DNA from: Cryobacterium inferilacus
GTDB taxonomy: Bacteria > Actinomycetota > Actinomycetes > Actinomycetales > Microbacteriaceae
Assembly (NCBI RefSeq): GCF_019599185.1
Contig: NZ_JAIEUL010000001.1
Coordinates: 124,001-188,000, forward strand
DNA: 64,000 bases
Reading direction: 5' to 3'
Shown here: in pieces, positions 43,973 to 54,616 of the stretch
Numbering within the stretch: position 1 is the stretch's first letter
How the letters are laid out: each line of letters begins with the position of its first letter
Program-made: the position numbers and the translations under genes
Notes under the pieces: model-generated
The model's database searches: none
Seen by the model: only the letters and a program-made list of their open reading frames with translations
What the model was told of the DNA's origin: nothing

Positions 43973-45247
43973 AACGGACAATTGCACCCCTTGGGTTCAA
44001 GGGGTCGTTGCAACACCTGAGTGATTTGAGGTGTTGGCCATGGGTGGTCGTTTGGGATTTCCGCGTGAGGTGCGCCGCCGGTTCTGGGAGGAACTCAGAG
44101 CCGGCGGCACGGTGACGGATGAGGCCGCTAGGGCGGGCGTGAATCGGTCGACGGCGGCGAACTGGGTCAGCCAAGCTGGCGGGGTGATCCCGCCGCGCGT
44201 GAGCCCCTCGAACCGTTTGACGTTCCTCGATCGGGAGGAGATCTGGTTCGGGCAGTCTAAGGGCGAGAGTATGCGTTCGATCGCGACCCGTCTGGGTCGG
44301 GCGCCGTCAACGATCAGCCGAGAGCTGCGCGGCGGGATGACTGGGCGTGGGTATCGACCGTCGTTCGCTGAGCAGAGTTCGCGGGATCGAGCGCGCAGAC
44401 CTCGTGGCGGGAAACTGGCCCAGAACGACCGGTTGCGTGACTACGTGCAGACTGGGTTGAGCGCCGAACACAGCCCGGAACAGATCAGTCTGCGGTTGCG
44501 GCGGGACTTTCCCGATGAGCTGGAGATGCGGGTGTCGCACGAGACGATCTACCAGGCCCTGTATGTTCAGGGTCGCGGCCAGCTGCGCCGTGAGCTAGCG
44601 ACGGCGCTGCGCACTGGCCGAACGCTCCGCAAGTCTCAGGGACGGCAGCAACCAGGGTCACGCATCCGCGACATGGTAATGATCGCCGACCGGCCCGAAG
44701 AAGTCGAAGATCGCGCGGTGCCCGGCCACTGGGAAGGGGACCTCATCACGGGCGCCGGGAACGCGTCAGCGATCGGCACCCTGGTCGAGCGGGCGACGGG
44801 GTACTTGATGCTGCTGCACCTGCCCGAAAAGCACGGCGCGATCGAGGTTCGCGACCAGATGATCCTCGCGATCGAGAGGATGCCCGCCGAGTTGCGCAAG
44901 ACGGTGACCTGGGATCAAGGCATCGAGATGGCCAAGCACAAAGAAATCAGCATCGCTACCGGCATCGACATCTATTTCTGCGACCCGCACTCGCCCTGGC
45001 AGCGCGGCTCGAACGAGAACACCAACGGGTTGCTCCGGCAGTACTTTCCCAAAGGCACCGACCTCTCCGGCTACCACCCCGAGTACCTCGAATTCGTCGC
45101 CGACAAGCTCAACGACCGACCTCGCAAACGACTCGACGCGGCCACCCCGAGAGAAGCCCTCCATCAGCTACTCTCGGACCTAGAAACCGGCAGTGTTGCA
45201 TCGACCGGTTGAATCCACCCCCGGTGTACCGGGTGCAATTGTCCGTT
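43973..45247 (+). mobile_element. IS30-family insertion sequence
   Basis: About 1.28 kb with one intact transposase gene. The outermost symmetry is a perfect 17-bp inverted repeat AACGGACAATTGCACCC (43973-43989 and complement at 45231-45247). Inside it lies an imperfect inverted repeat (TTCAAGGGGTCGTTGCAACAC near 43996, matching TTCAACCGGTCGATGCAACAC on the other strand at the right end) that looks like IS30 termini. No clear 2-3 bp direct repeat flanks the outer repeat. It therefore could be the IS end, or a pre-existing palindrome into which the IS inserted. It fills nearly the whole gap between the convergent fadB and dxs genes. Confidence 0.85.
44040..45212 (+). CDS. IS30 family transposase
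   Basis: 390 residues from the ATG at 44040 (GAGGTG seven bases ahead); a GTG nine bases upstream is possible. N-terminal helix-turn-helix region (GTVTDEAARAGVNRSTAANW, LGRAPSTISRELRGG) and a C-terminal integrase-type DDE domain: Asp in GHWEGDLITGAG, Asp in KTVTWDQGIEMAKHK, Glu in RGSNENTNGLLRQYFPKGTD. All catalytic residues are present and no frame break is seen, so the element is probably active. AACACCT and AGGTGTT just before the start could pair and limit its translation. Confidence 0.95.
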   Translation: MGGRLGFPREVRRRFWEELRAGGTVTDEAARAGVNRSTAANWVSQAGGVIPPRVSPSNRLTFLDREEIWFGQSKGESMRSIATRLGRAPSTISRELRGGMTGRGYRPSFAEQSSRDRARRPRGGKLAQNDRLRDYVQTGLSAEHSPEQISLRLRRDFPDELEMRVSHETIYQALYVQGRGQLRRELATALRTGRTLRKSQGRQQPGSRIRDMVMIADRPEEVEDRAVPGHWEGDLITGAGNASAIGTLVERATGYLMLLHLPEKHGAIEVRDQMILAIERMPAELRKTVTWDQGIEMAKHKEISIATGIDIYFCDPHSPWQRGSNENTNGLLRQYFPKGTDLSGYHPEYLEFVADKLNDRPRKRLDAATPREALHQLLSDLETGSVASTG

Positions 45248-45263
45248 TCGGTAACAGCTGTGG

Positions 45264-47231
45264 TCAGTCGCGGGGGGCGCGCTGCAGCGGGACGGTGCCC
45301 GTGTCGGAGCGGGCCGCTTGGGCGTCGGCCGGCAGTGCGCGGGCGTGCGGCAGCTTGCTGCCCAGCACCATCGCCACGACATCGCGGGCGATGTGCTGCG
45401 GGGTGAGGCCGACCTGCTCGAGGATCTCGGCGCGGGTGCCGTGGTCGAGGAACTCGTCGGGCAGGCCCAGCTCGGTCACCGCCGTATCGACGCCGGCTTC
45501 ACGCAGGTCCTGGCGGATGCGGGTTCCGATTCCGCCGACCCGGATGCCGTCCTCGATGCTCACGACGATGCGGTGCTGGGCGGCCAACTCGATGATGCTC
45601 TTCGGCACGGGAACGACCCAGCGCGGGTCGACGACCGTGGCACCGATTCCCTGGGCGGCGAGACGCTCGGCCACCTCGAGACCCATGCCGGCCATCGGTC
45701 CGACCGTGACGATCAGCACATCCTGCTGGCTGCTGCGCAGGAGCACATCCACGCCGTCGGACAGGCGTTCGAGGGCGTCGAACTCGACGCCAGTGCTGCC
45801 CTTGGGAAAGCGCAGCACGGTGGGGCCGTCGTCGACGAGAACGGCCTCGCCGAGCTCCTCACGGAGGCGCGTGGAGTCCCGCGGCGCTGCGAGACGGATG
45901 TTCGGTATGACCTGGAGGATGGCGAGGTCCCACATGCCGTGGTGGCTGGGGCCATCCGGTCCGGTGACTCCGGCCCGGTCCAGAACGAAGGTGACGCCGG
46001 CGCGGTGCAGGGCGACATCCATCAGCACCTGGTCGAAGGCACGGTTGATGAAGGTGGCGTACAGGGCCACCACCGGATGCAGGCCGCCGAACGCGAGGCC
46101 GGCGGCGCTCGTCACGGCGTGCTGCTCTGCGATGCCGACATCGTGCACCCGGTCGGGGAATCTCTCGGCCATCTTGTGCAGCCCGGTGGGCCGCAGCATG
46201 GCCGCGGTGATCGCGACCAGCTTGGGGTCGGCGGTGGCCAGATCCAGCAGTTCGTCGGCGAAGACGGAGGTCCACGACGGGGCACCGGCTGACTCCGTCG
46301 GCTCCCCGGTCTCCGGGTCGATCACGCCGACGGCGTGGAACTGGTCGGCGACGTCCTGCATGGCAGGGTCGTAACCCTTGCCCTTCTGGGTGATGGTGTG
46401 CACGATCACGGGAGCGCCGTAGTCCTTGGCCTGGCTGAGCGCCTCGAGCATGGCTTCCATGTCGTGACCGTCGACGGGGCCGATGTATTTGATGTCGAGG
46501 TTGGAGTAGAGCGCCTCGTTGTTGCTGAACCGGCTGAGGAACCCGTGCAGACCACCGCGGACGCCGCGGAAGACCGCCCGTCCGGGAGCTCCCATGTGGT
46601 CGAAGGCCTCCCGGCTGGTGAGGTAGGCGGCCTTGTAGCTGCGGCGGAGGCGCACGGTGTTGAGGAACCGGGCCATGCCACCGATGGTGGGCGCGTATGA
46701 GCGACCGTTGTCGTTGACGACGATGATCAGTCGACGGTTGTTGTCGTCGCTGATGTTGTTCAGGGCTTCCCAGGTCATGCCGCCGGTGAGGGATCCGTCC
46801 CCGACGACCGCGATGACGTGCCGGTCGCTCTGGCCGGTCATCTCGAACGCCCTGGAGATGCCGTCCGCCCAGGACAGCGAGCTCGACGCGTGCGAGGACT
46901 CGACGATGTCGTGCTCGGACTCCCGGCGCTGCGGGTAGCCCGCCAGGCCGCCCCGTTGGCGCATCCGGCTGAAGTCCTGTCGGCCGGTGAGCATCTTGTG
47001 CACGTAGGACTGGTGACCGGTGTCGAAGACGATGGCGTCGCGCGGCGAATCGAACAGCCGGTGGATGGCGATGGTCATTTCCACCACGCCGAGGTTGGGA
47101 CCCAGGTGACCGCCGGTCTTGGAGACCTCCGCAACGAGGAAGGCACGAACCTCGGCGGCGAGTTCCACCAGCTGGTCCTTCGTGAGTCCGTCAAGGTCCC
47201 TCGGACCGTGGATCGTCTCCAGAAGGGTCAT
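45264..47231 (-). CDS. dxs: 1-deoxy-D-xylulose-5-phosphate synthase
   Basis: First enzyme of the MEP isoprenoid pathway; condenses pyruvate and glyceraldehyde 3-phosphate with thiamine diphosphate. 655 residues from the ATG at 47231 (AAAGG ahead). N-terminal KTGGHLGPNLGVVEMTIAIH, the ThDP-binding VVGDGSLTGGMTWEALNNIS, the catalytic Glu in HDVGIAEQHAVTSAAGLAFG and the C-terminal transketolase domain with VVSIEDGIRVGGIGTRIRQD. Only 16 bases separate its stop from the IS30 element, so a native terminator may have been displaced. The last 25 residues are Ala/Arg-rich and not conserved. Confidence 0.96.
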   Translation of the reverse strand: MTLLETIHGPRDLDGLTKDQLVELAAEVRAFLVAEVSKTGGHLGPNLGVVEMTIAIHRLFDSPRDAIVFDTGHQSYVHKMLTGRQDFSRMRQRGGLAGYPQRRESEHDIVESSHASSSLSWADGISRAFEMTGQSDRHVIAVVGDGSLTGGMTWEALNNISDDNNRRLIIVVNDNGRSYAPTIGGMARFLNTVRLRRSYKAAYLTSREAFDHMGAPGRAVFRGVRGGLHGFLSRFSNNEALYSNLDIKYIGPVDGHDMEAMLEALSQAKDYGAPVIVHTITQKGKGYDPAMQDVADQFHAVGVIDPETGEPTESAGAPSWTSVFADELLDLATADPKLVAITAAMLRPTGLHKMAERFPDRVHDVGIAEQHAVTSAAGLAFGGLHPVVALYATFINRAFDQVLMDVALHRAGVTFVLDRAGVTGPDGPSHHGMWDLAILQVIPNIRLAAPRDSTRLREELGEAVLVDDGPTVLRFPKGSTGVEFDALERLSDGVDVLLRSSQQDVLIVTVGPMAGMGLEVAERLAAQGIGATVVDPRWVVPVPKSIIELAAQHRIVVSIEDGIRVGGIGTRIRQDLREAGVDTAVTELGLPDEFLDHGTRAEILEQVGLTPQHIARDVVAMVLGSKLPHARALPADAQAARSDTGTVPLQRAPRD

Positions 47232-47274
47232 GGGCACTACCTTTCGCGTGTGATGCAACGAACGACTCACCGGA

Positions 47275-47325
47275 CGCAAAACTGGCGCGCAGTTCGGATT
47301 CCCCGAGTCTACGCGCCAGTTTGCG
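47275..47325 (-). terminator. long inverted repeat after acnA, candidate terminator
   Basis: CGCAAAACTGGCGCG (47275-47289) pairs with CGCGCCAGTTTGCG (47312-47325), one bulged A, loop of 22 bases, 20 bases after the acnA stop. There is no U-run, so factor-assisted or weak termination, or a regulatory dyad upstream of dxs, are both possible. Confidence 0.5.
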
Positions 47326-47345
47326 GCGTATCTGCGAATTCCCGG

Positions 47346-50165
<2,820 letters not shown>

Positions 50166-50220
50166 GATGTCCTCTCCTTTGTGGAAACCGACGGAATACC
50201 GTCCGCAATCCCCAATCCTG

Positions 50221-50248
50221 ACTATGGGACGCCCGCAATCGCCAGCAA
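50221..50248 (-). promoter_or_regulatory. candidate acnA promoter
   Basis: On the minus strand TTGCTG (50243-50248) and CATAGT (50221-50226) with a 16-base spacer, about 55 bases before the start. Modest match to consensus. Confidence 0.4.
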
Positions 50249-50265
50249 GGGTAGCCTTACCAAAC

Positions 50266-50283
50266 TATCTTGACGTCAAGATA
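50266..50283. promoter_or_regulatory. perfect 18-bp palindrome upstream of acnA
   Basis: TATCTTGACGTCAAGATA, fully self-complementary, about 100 bases before the acnA start and 18 bases before the candidate -35. Its size and symmetry are those of an operator for a dimeric repressor or activator of the MarR, GntR or TetR type. No regulator gene is next to it. Confidence 0.7.
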
Positions 50284-50343
50284 ACTATACCACCTCGACC
50301 CCCAGCGAAGCCGTGGCGCGCGCTCTGCCCAGAGCTACGCAGG

Positions 50344-51117
50344 CTAGTCCGTGGTGGGGGTTTTCGGGTTCGCTCCGGCGGTCGCCGCGTACACCGAACG
50401 CACCATCAGCCAGGACAGCACGAGGAGCGGCGCGTACAGCGGGATCCCCATCAGCAGCTTGGTCGCACCGAGCCACTCGATGTTGCCGGCGTAGTAGAGC
50501 GGCAGCTGTACGGCCAGGCGCAGGATGAACAGGCCGGCCCACATGAAGGTGAGGATCGCGAAGACCCGACGCTTGGACGGGTCGCTGCGCCACGCGAGCT
50601 GTTCCCCCATCAGGTAGCCCACCCCGACACCGATCAGTGGCCAGCCGATCAGGGCGCTGACCAGGAGGACGGCGCCGTAGACGCCGTTGGTCCAGAACCC
50701 GGGCAGGTAGAAGTCCTCCGCCCGACCCGTGAGGAGGGCGAGCACCGCGCTGATACCGATGCCGACGAGCCCGCCCACGGCCTGGGTGACCGTCTGCTTC
50801 TTGGCCAGTCTGAGCACGAAGAACACCACGCCGATGGCCACGGAGGCGACCAGCGCGGGCACGAGGTCCCTGGTGAGGGTGTACGCCACCAGGAAGACCA
50901 GTCCGGGCAGGACGGCCTCAACCACTCCGCGCACCCCGCCCATGGCGGCCATCAGGGCGTGGCCGCTGATCGGTTCGCCCTCTGCGGCCGGGCTGAACCC
51001 GGCTCGCCTGGCGGCGGCGGCCATACTGTCGGCCAGTGCCCCGCCCGCTGAGGCGTTGGTCTCGGTTTCGGCCGGTCGGCGGCTCTCCGGGTCTGTGGGT
51101 GAAGGGGAGTCGGTCAT
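50344..51117 (-). CDS. DUF3159 membrane protein
   Basis: 257 residues: a polar N terminus of about 45 residues, then six or so membrane helices (about 60-240), for example GVVEAVLPGLVFLVAYTLTR, LVASVAIGVVFFVLRLAKKQ and GISAVLALLTGRAEDFYLPG, followed by PLYYAGNIEWLGATKLLMGI near the end. The pattern and the place next to DUF3710 and dut match the actinobacterial DUF3159 family. Function unknown. Starts 21 bases after the DUF3710 stop and likely shares its transcript. Confidence 0.88.
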   Translation of the reverse strand: MTDSPSPTDPESRRPAETETNASAGGALADSMAAAARRAGFSPAAEGEPISGHALMAAMGGVRGVVEAVLPGLVFLVAYTLTRDLVPALVASVAIGVVFFVLRLAKKQTVTQAVGGLVGIGISAVLALLTGRAEDFYLPGFWTNGVYGAVLLVSALIGWPLIGVGVGYLMGEQLAWRSDPSKRRVFAILTFMWAGLFILRLAVQLPLYYAGNIEWLGATKLLMGIPLYAPLLVLSWLMVRSVYAATAGANPKTPTTD

Positions 51118-51138
51118 GGGGTGTCCGTCACCTGGTGG

Positions 51139-51924
51139 CTAGGCGCCGGTGGGCTCGGTGCTGCCGGCGGGAGTGGCGGGCATCCGCAGCGGGATGAGGT
51201 CACGGGGCGGCATCGGCGACGAGCCGCGCACCACGACGATGCTGCGGAACAGGTCCTCAATTGCGGCGGCGGCCTTCGGGTTGATGGCGCCCTCCCCCGC
51301 GATGACACCGCGCAGGAACCAGCGCGGCCCGTCAACGCCGATGAACCGAGCGAGCCGGGTGGTGCCGGAGGGACCCTGGCCGGCGGCGACCGGGATCTCG
51401 GCGACGAGTTCCGGGCCGAACGGGCCCTCGCGAGGGGTGGTGGACCCACCCTGCTTGGCGATCTGGTCGGCGATCTGGGTGCGGATCTCGTTCCAGAGGC
51501 CGCTGGAGCGCGGTGCGGCGAACGGCTGCACCTGCAGGGTGGAGCCGGCGTAGTCCAGACCGATGGCCACGACCCGCTTGCTGCCCTCCTCGATTTCGAG
51601 GCGCAGGTGCAGGCCTTCCCTGGGCAGGATCTTGACCCCGCCGAGGTCGACGTACGGCCGCACCGGGTTGGCTTCCGCCTCGTCCAGCGGGCCGTCGATG
51701 TCCCGGTTCTCCGGCGCGGACTTGGCCGTGGGGTCCTCGGTCTGCTCGTCGACCTCCGCCGGGGCCGTCTCGGCCAGGTCGGTCGCCGTGCTCTCGTCGG
51801 TCACCGTCGGCACGGCTGCGTTCTTGCGGGCCTTCTTCTCGGCCTTCTCAGCCTTTTTGGCGGCCTTGGTGTCGGCCTTGGTGTCGGTACTCGAGCGCGT
51901 GTCGGGATTCACGTTGTCACTCAC
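51139..51924 (-). CDS. DUF3710 domain-containing protein
   Basis: 261 residues from a GTG that overlaps the dut stop by 4 bases. A charged Lys/Ala/Glu-rich N terminus (about 10-60, KADTKAAKKAEKAEKKARKN) precedes the DUF3710 domain: VRPYVDLGGVKILPREGLHL, LEIEEGSKRVVAIGLDYAGS, WNEIRTQIADQIAKQGGSTT and FIGVDGPRWFLRGVIAGEGA. The family is restricted to actinobacteria and always near dut; its role is unknown. The dut-DUF3710 overlap argues for coordinated expression. Confidence 0.9.
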   Translation of the reverse strand: MSDNVNPDTRSSTDTKADTKAAKKAEKAEKKARKNAAVPTVTDESTATDLAETAPAEVDEQTEDPTAKSAPENRDIDGPLDEAEANPVRPYVDLGGVKILPREGLHLRLEIEEGSKRVVAIGLDYAGSTLQVQPFAAPRSSGLWNEIRTQIADQIAKQGGSTTPREGPFGPELVAEIPVAAGQGPSGTTRLARFIGVDGPRWFLRGVIAGEGAINPKAAAAIEDLFRSIVVVRGSSPMPPRDLIPLRMPATPAGSTEPTGA

Positions 51925-52430
51925 AGGTTTTCTCCGCTCTGCTGGGCAGCCGCCGGATGCGGCGCCGCACTGGTGGGTGGGGTGGCGGCACCACGAGGCG
52001 CAACGCCGGTCGAACCGAAGCCGCCGTCGCCGCGCTGACTACCGGGAAGCCGTTCGACGGGGATGAACTGGGCGCGGACCACCGGCGACACGATGAGCTG
52101 GGCGATCCGGTCGCCGACGGCCACGGTGAACGCAGCGGCGCTGTCGGTGTTGAGCAGGCAGACCTTGATCTCACCCCGGTAGCCGGCGTCGACGGTGCCG
52201 GGTGAGTTGACCACGGTCACGCCGTGTTTGGCGGCGAGGCCGCTGCGCGGCACGACGAAGGCGGCGTAGCCATCCGGCAGGGCGATGGACACCCCGGTGC
52301 CGACGAGTGCCCGTTCGCCGGGGGCCAGGACAAGCGCCTCAGCGGCGTGGAGGTCGGCTCCGGCGTCTCCCGGATGGCAGTATGTCGGGAGAACGGACGC
52401 TGTAATCAGGACTTCGACGCTTTCGGACAC
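51921..52430 (-). CDS. dut: dUTP diphosphatase
   Basis: Hydrolyses dUTP to dUMP, keeping uracil out of DNA. 169 residues from a GTG. All five trimeric dUTPase motifs are present: DAGADLHA; PRSGLAAKHG; GTVDAGYRGEIKVCLLNT; GDRIAQLIV; and the flexible RGDGGFGSTG. A Pro/Ala-rich tail of about 25 residues follows the last motif. No strong ribosome site precedes the start. Divergent from DUF3093 with only 38 bases between starts, so the two promoters must overlap. Confidence 0.96.
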   Translation of the reverse strand: MSESVEVLITASVLPTYCHPGDAGADLHAAEALVLAPGERALVGTGVSIALPDGYAAFVVPRSGLAAKHGVTVVNSPGTVDAGYRGEIKVCLLNTDSAAAFTVAVGDRIAQLIVSPVVRAQFIPVERLPGSQRGDGGFGSTGVAPRGAATPPTSAAPHPAAAQQSGENL

Positions 52431-52468
52431 GTGTCGAGGGTAGTGCAGTTATCTGATCGAATAGAGCC

Positions 52469-52924
52469 ATGCCCGAATATCGCGAAAAACTCTGGCCATC
52501 CCCGTGGCTCTTCGTCATCATCGCCCTCGTCATCCCCGCGAGCCTGCTGGTGTTCCTGCCGATCTCACCGCTCGCCGGTGTGCTCACAGCGGCCGGTCTC
52601 TACCTCGGCAGCGCCGCGCTGTTGGTGCTGGCCTCCCCCACCGTGCGGGTAGCCGACGGCACCCTTACGGCCGGACGGGCGAGTATCGACACCAGCCTGC
52701 TCGGCGACGCCGTGCCGCTGGAGGGGAGCGAGGCCGCCCTCGAACGTGGCCAGCGGCTGGATGCTCGCGCCTGGCTGTTGATCCGCGGCTGGATCGCCCC
52801 CGTGGTGCGGGTTCCGCTGACCGACCCCACCGACCCGGCACCGTACTGGCTGATCTCCAGTCGCCGCCCACAGAAAATGGCCGCCGCGATCAATGGATCG
52901 CGACGGCCAGCATCAAGTAACTAA
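52469..52924 (+). CDS. DUF3093 membrane protein
   Basis: 151 residues: short cytoplasmic start MPEYREKLWPSPW, two membrane helices (about 14-32 and 36-56), then a PH-like soluble part with VRVADGTLTAGRASIDTSLL, RLDARAWLLIRGWIAPVVRV and YWLISSRRPQKMAAAIN. This is the DUF3093 layout, an actinobacterial family next to dut and DUF4193 with no known role. Its stop codon lies in a 14-bp palindrome shared with the convergent DUF4193 gene. Confidence 0.9.
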   Translation: MPEYREKLWPSPWLFVIIALVIPASLLVFLPISPLAGVLTAAGLYLGSAALLVLASPTVRVADGTLTAGRASIDTSLLGDAVPLEGSEAALERGQRLDARAWLLIRGWIAPVVRVPLTDPTDPAPYWLISSRRPQKMAAAINGSRRPASSN

Positions 52925-52934
52925 GCGCGCTTAG
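52921..52934. other. 14-bp palindrome carrying both stop codons of convergent genes
   Basis: CTAAGCGCGCTTAG, perfectly self-complementary. TAA at 52922-52924 ends DUF3093 and the TAA complementary to 52931-52933 ends DUF4193. No U-tract, so terminator function is doubtful. Confidence 0.6.
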
Positions 52935-53224
52935 GCGTCGCACTCCAGGCAGACCGGGCCGAGCTTGGTCTCGTGCGACATCTGCGACCGGTGCTTCACG
53001 AGGAAGCACTCCACGCAGGTGAACTCGTCGGCCTGCGGGGGCAGGACGACGACGTCGAGGTCGAGGTCGGACAGATCGGCGCCCGGAAGGTCGAAACCAC
53101 CGGGATTGTCGGAGTCGTCAACATCAACGACTCCGCTCATCTTGTCGGGTACACGCTCCTTGAGGGCCTCGATCGACTCTGAGTCGTCTTCGGTCTTTCG
53201 CGGTGCGTCGTAATCGGTTGCCAT
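52931..53224 (-). CDS. DUF4193 zinc-ribbon-like protein
   Basis: 97 residues from the ATG at 53224 (MATDYDAPRKTEDDSESIEA), chosen because the family starts this way; the frame is open 26 codons upstream. The acidic middle (VDVDDSDNPGGFDLPGADLS) is followed by two CxxC pairs, FTCVECFLVKHRSQ and GPVCLECDA, that can bind zinc. Conserved small actinobacterial protein next to sepH, function unknown. Divergent from sepH with 196 bases between starts. Confidence 0.9.
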   Translation of the reverse strand: MATDYDAPRKTEDDSESIEALKERVPDKMSGVVDVDDSDNPGGFDLPGADLSDLDLDVVVLPPQADEFTCVECFLVKHRSQMSHETKLGPVCLECDA

Positions 53225-53305
53225 GCCCATCCATTTCATTAACGCCGATAAACGAAATCGGCGGCCATAGTTTGCAACAATCCGTGCGGAATAGCAAACC
53301 AATCA

Positions 53306-53322
53306 CCAACCTCTCAGGTTGG
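53306..53322. other. small hairpin in the DUF4193-sepH intergenic region
   Basis: CCAACCT-CTC-AGGTTGG, a perfect 7-bp stem with a 3-base loop, about 100 bases before sepH and 80 before DUF4193. Possible operator or leader element; otherwise nothing recognisable is seen in this 196-base gap. Confidence 0.3.
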
Positions 53323-53420
53323 CAATGACAGCAACTTGCGGCACGCCCGCAGTATTCCCCCGTTTTGGTCACTTTGCATGGCAAGGTTGGGCCATCAGTG
53401 ATCGCGAGAGGGCTTTCGCC

Positions 53421-54527
53421 ATGCAGGATTTGAAAGTTATCGGAGTCGAGAACGGCGCGCTGCTTGCAGCGTCAGAGGAGGGTGATCGTTTTAGGATCCC
53501 CATCGATGCGGTTCTCCAGTCCCGGCTTCGCCAAACCCAGACGGATGCGTCCGTCCGGCCCAAGTTGTCGCCCCGGGAGGTGCAGGCGCATATCCGTGCC
53601 GGCATGTCCGCGGAGGACGTGGCGGCGGTGACCGGCGCGTCGATCGACTTCGTGCGCAGGTTCGAGGGGCCGGTGGTCGCCGAGCGCGAGTACATCGTCT
53701 CCTCGGCGCTCAGCGTTCCGGTCCACGCCGCCATCGACCCGGAGCCGCTGGACGAGCCCGCCAACTTCGGCAGCGTCATCCGCGAACGTCTGGCTTCGCT
53801 GGGCGCGTCGAATGAGCGCTGGGCGAGCTGGAAGGAACCCGGCGCCGGTTGGATTGTGAAGCTCGCTTTCACGGCCGACGACATCGACCACGATGCCCGC
53901 TGGGCTTTCGAACCCAAGAAGAACGCCCTCTCGCCGATCGGCAGCGAGGCCATCGCGCTCTCTCAGCAGGGCGAGCTCAAGGGTGCCCTCATTCCGCGTC
54001 TGCGCGCCGTCGGCGCCGAGACCAGCCTCGCCGACGTGAGCCGTTTCGACAGCGGCGCCTTCACGTTCAAGGAGTCCCTCGCGGACGACATCCTCAACGA
54101 CACCGCACCCCTGCACGAGGCGGTGCCGTACAACCGTTCGTCCGGTACCACCGAGGCCGTGTCCAAGGCGGCCATCAAACGAGCCGCTGAGCCGGCCAAC
54201 AGCCTGAGCGAAACCGCGGATCTTCTCGAATCGCTGCGCCGCCGTCGCGGTGAGCGCGAAGCCGCCGCCGTGGTCACCGACACACCGGCGGCCCCGGAGG
54301 TCCGTACGGAACGCGCCCCCGCTGAGGCAGCGGTGCGTCGGGTGGACGAGAAGGCACCGGAGCCTGAGGCCGCCACGGCCACCCCGGAGCCGGCCCGCAG
54401 CGTCTGGGCCAGCCAGGCCGCCACCGGCCAGCCCCGCGCCGCGCAGACCGGACGTCGCGGTCGCGCCTCGATGCCCAGCTGGGACGAGATCGTCTTCGGC
54501 GCCCGCACGGATGACGACCTGGCCTGA
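53421..54527 (+). CDS. sepH: septation protein SepH
   Basis: Actinobacterial FtsZ-binding protein that promotes Z-ring assembly (established in Streptomyces and mycobacteria). 368 residues from the ATG at 53421. The N-terminal DUF3071 region begins MQDLKVIGVENGALLAASEE and includes a helix-turn-helix (SPREVQAHIRAGMSAEDVAA, VTGASIDFVRRFEGPVVAER). The C-terminal half from about 240 is disordered, Ala/Pro/Glu-rich, and ends in the short conserved basic segment RGRASMPSWDEIVFGARTDD. GAGAGGG precedes the start. Confidence 0.93.
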   Translation: MQDLKVIGVENGALLAASEEGDRFRIPIDAVLQSRLRQTQTDASVRPKLSPREVQAHIRAGMSAEDVAAVTGASIDFVRRFEGPVVAEREYIVSSALSVPVHAAIDPEPLDEPANFGSVIRERLASLGASNERWASWKEPGAGWIVKLAFTADDIDHDARWAFEPKKNALSPIGSEAIALSQQGELKGALIPRLRAVGAETSLADVSRFDSGAFTFKESLADDILNDTAPLHEAVPYNRSSGTTEAVSKAAIKRAAEPANSLSETADLLESLRRRRGEREAAAVVTDTPAAPEVRTERAPAEAAVRRVDEKAPEPEAATATPEPARSVWASQAATGQPRAAQTGRRGRASMPSWDEIVFGARTDDDLA

Positions 54528-54616
54528 GCCACACCGGCTGACGACAGCACGCCGGCAGCCAGAACACGTTGACGGCGCTGGCTGCCGAAACCGGTAGACC
54601 CTGCCACCCTGGTCGC

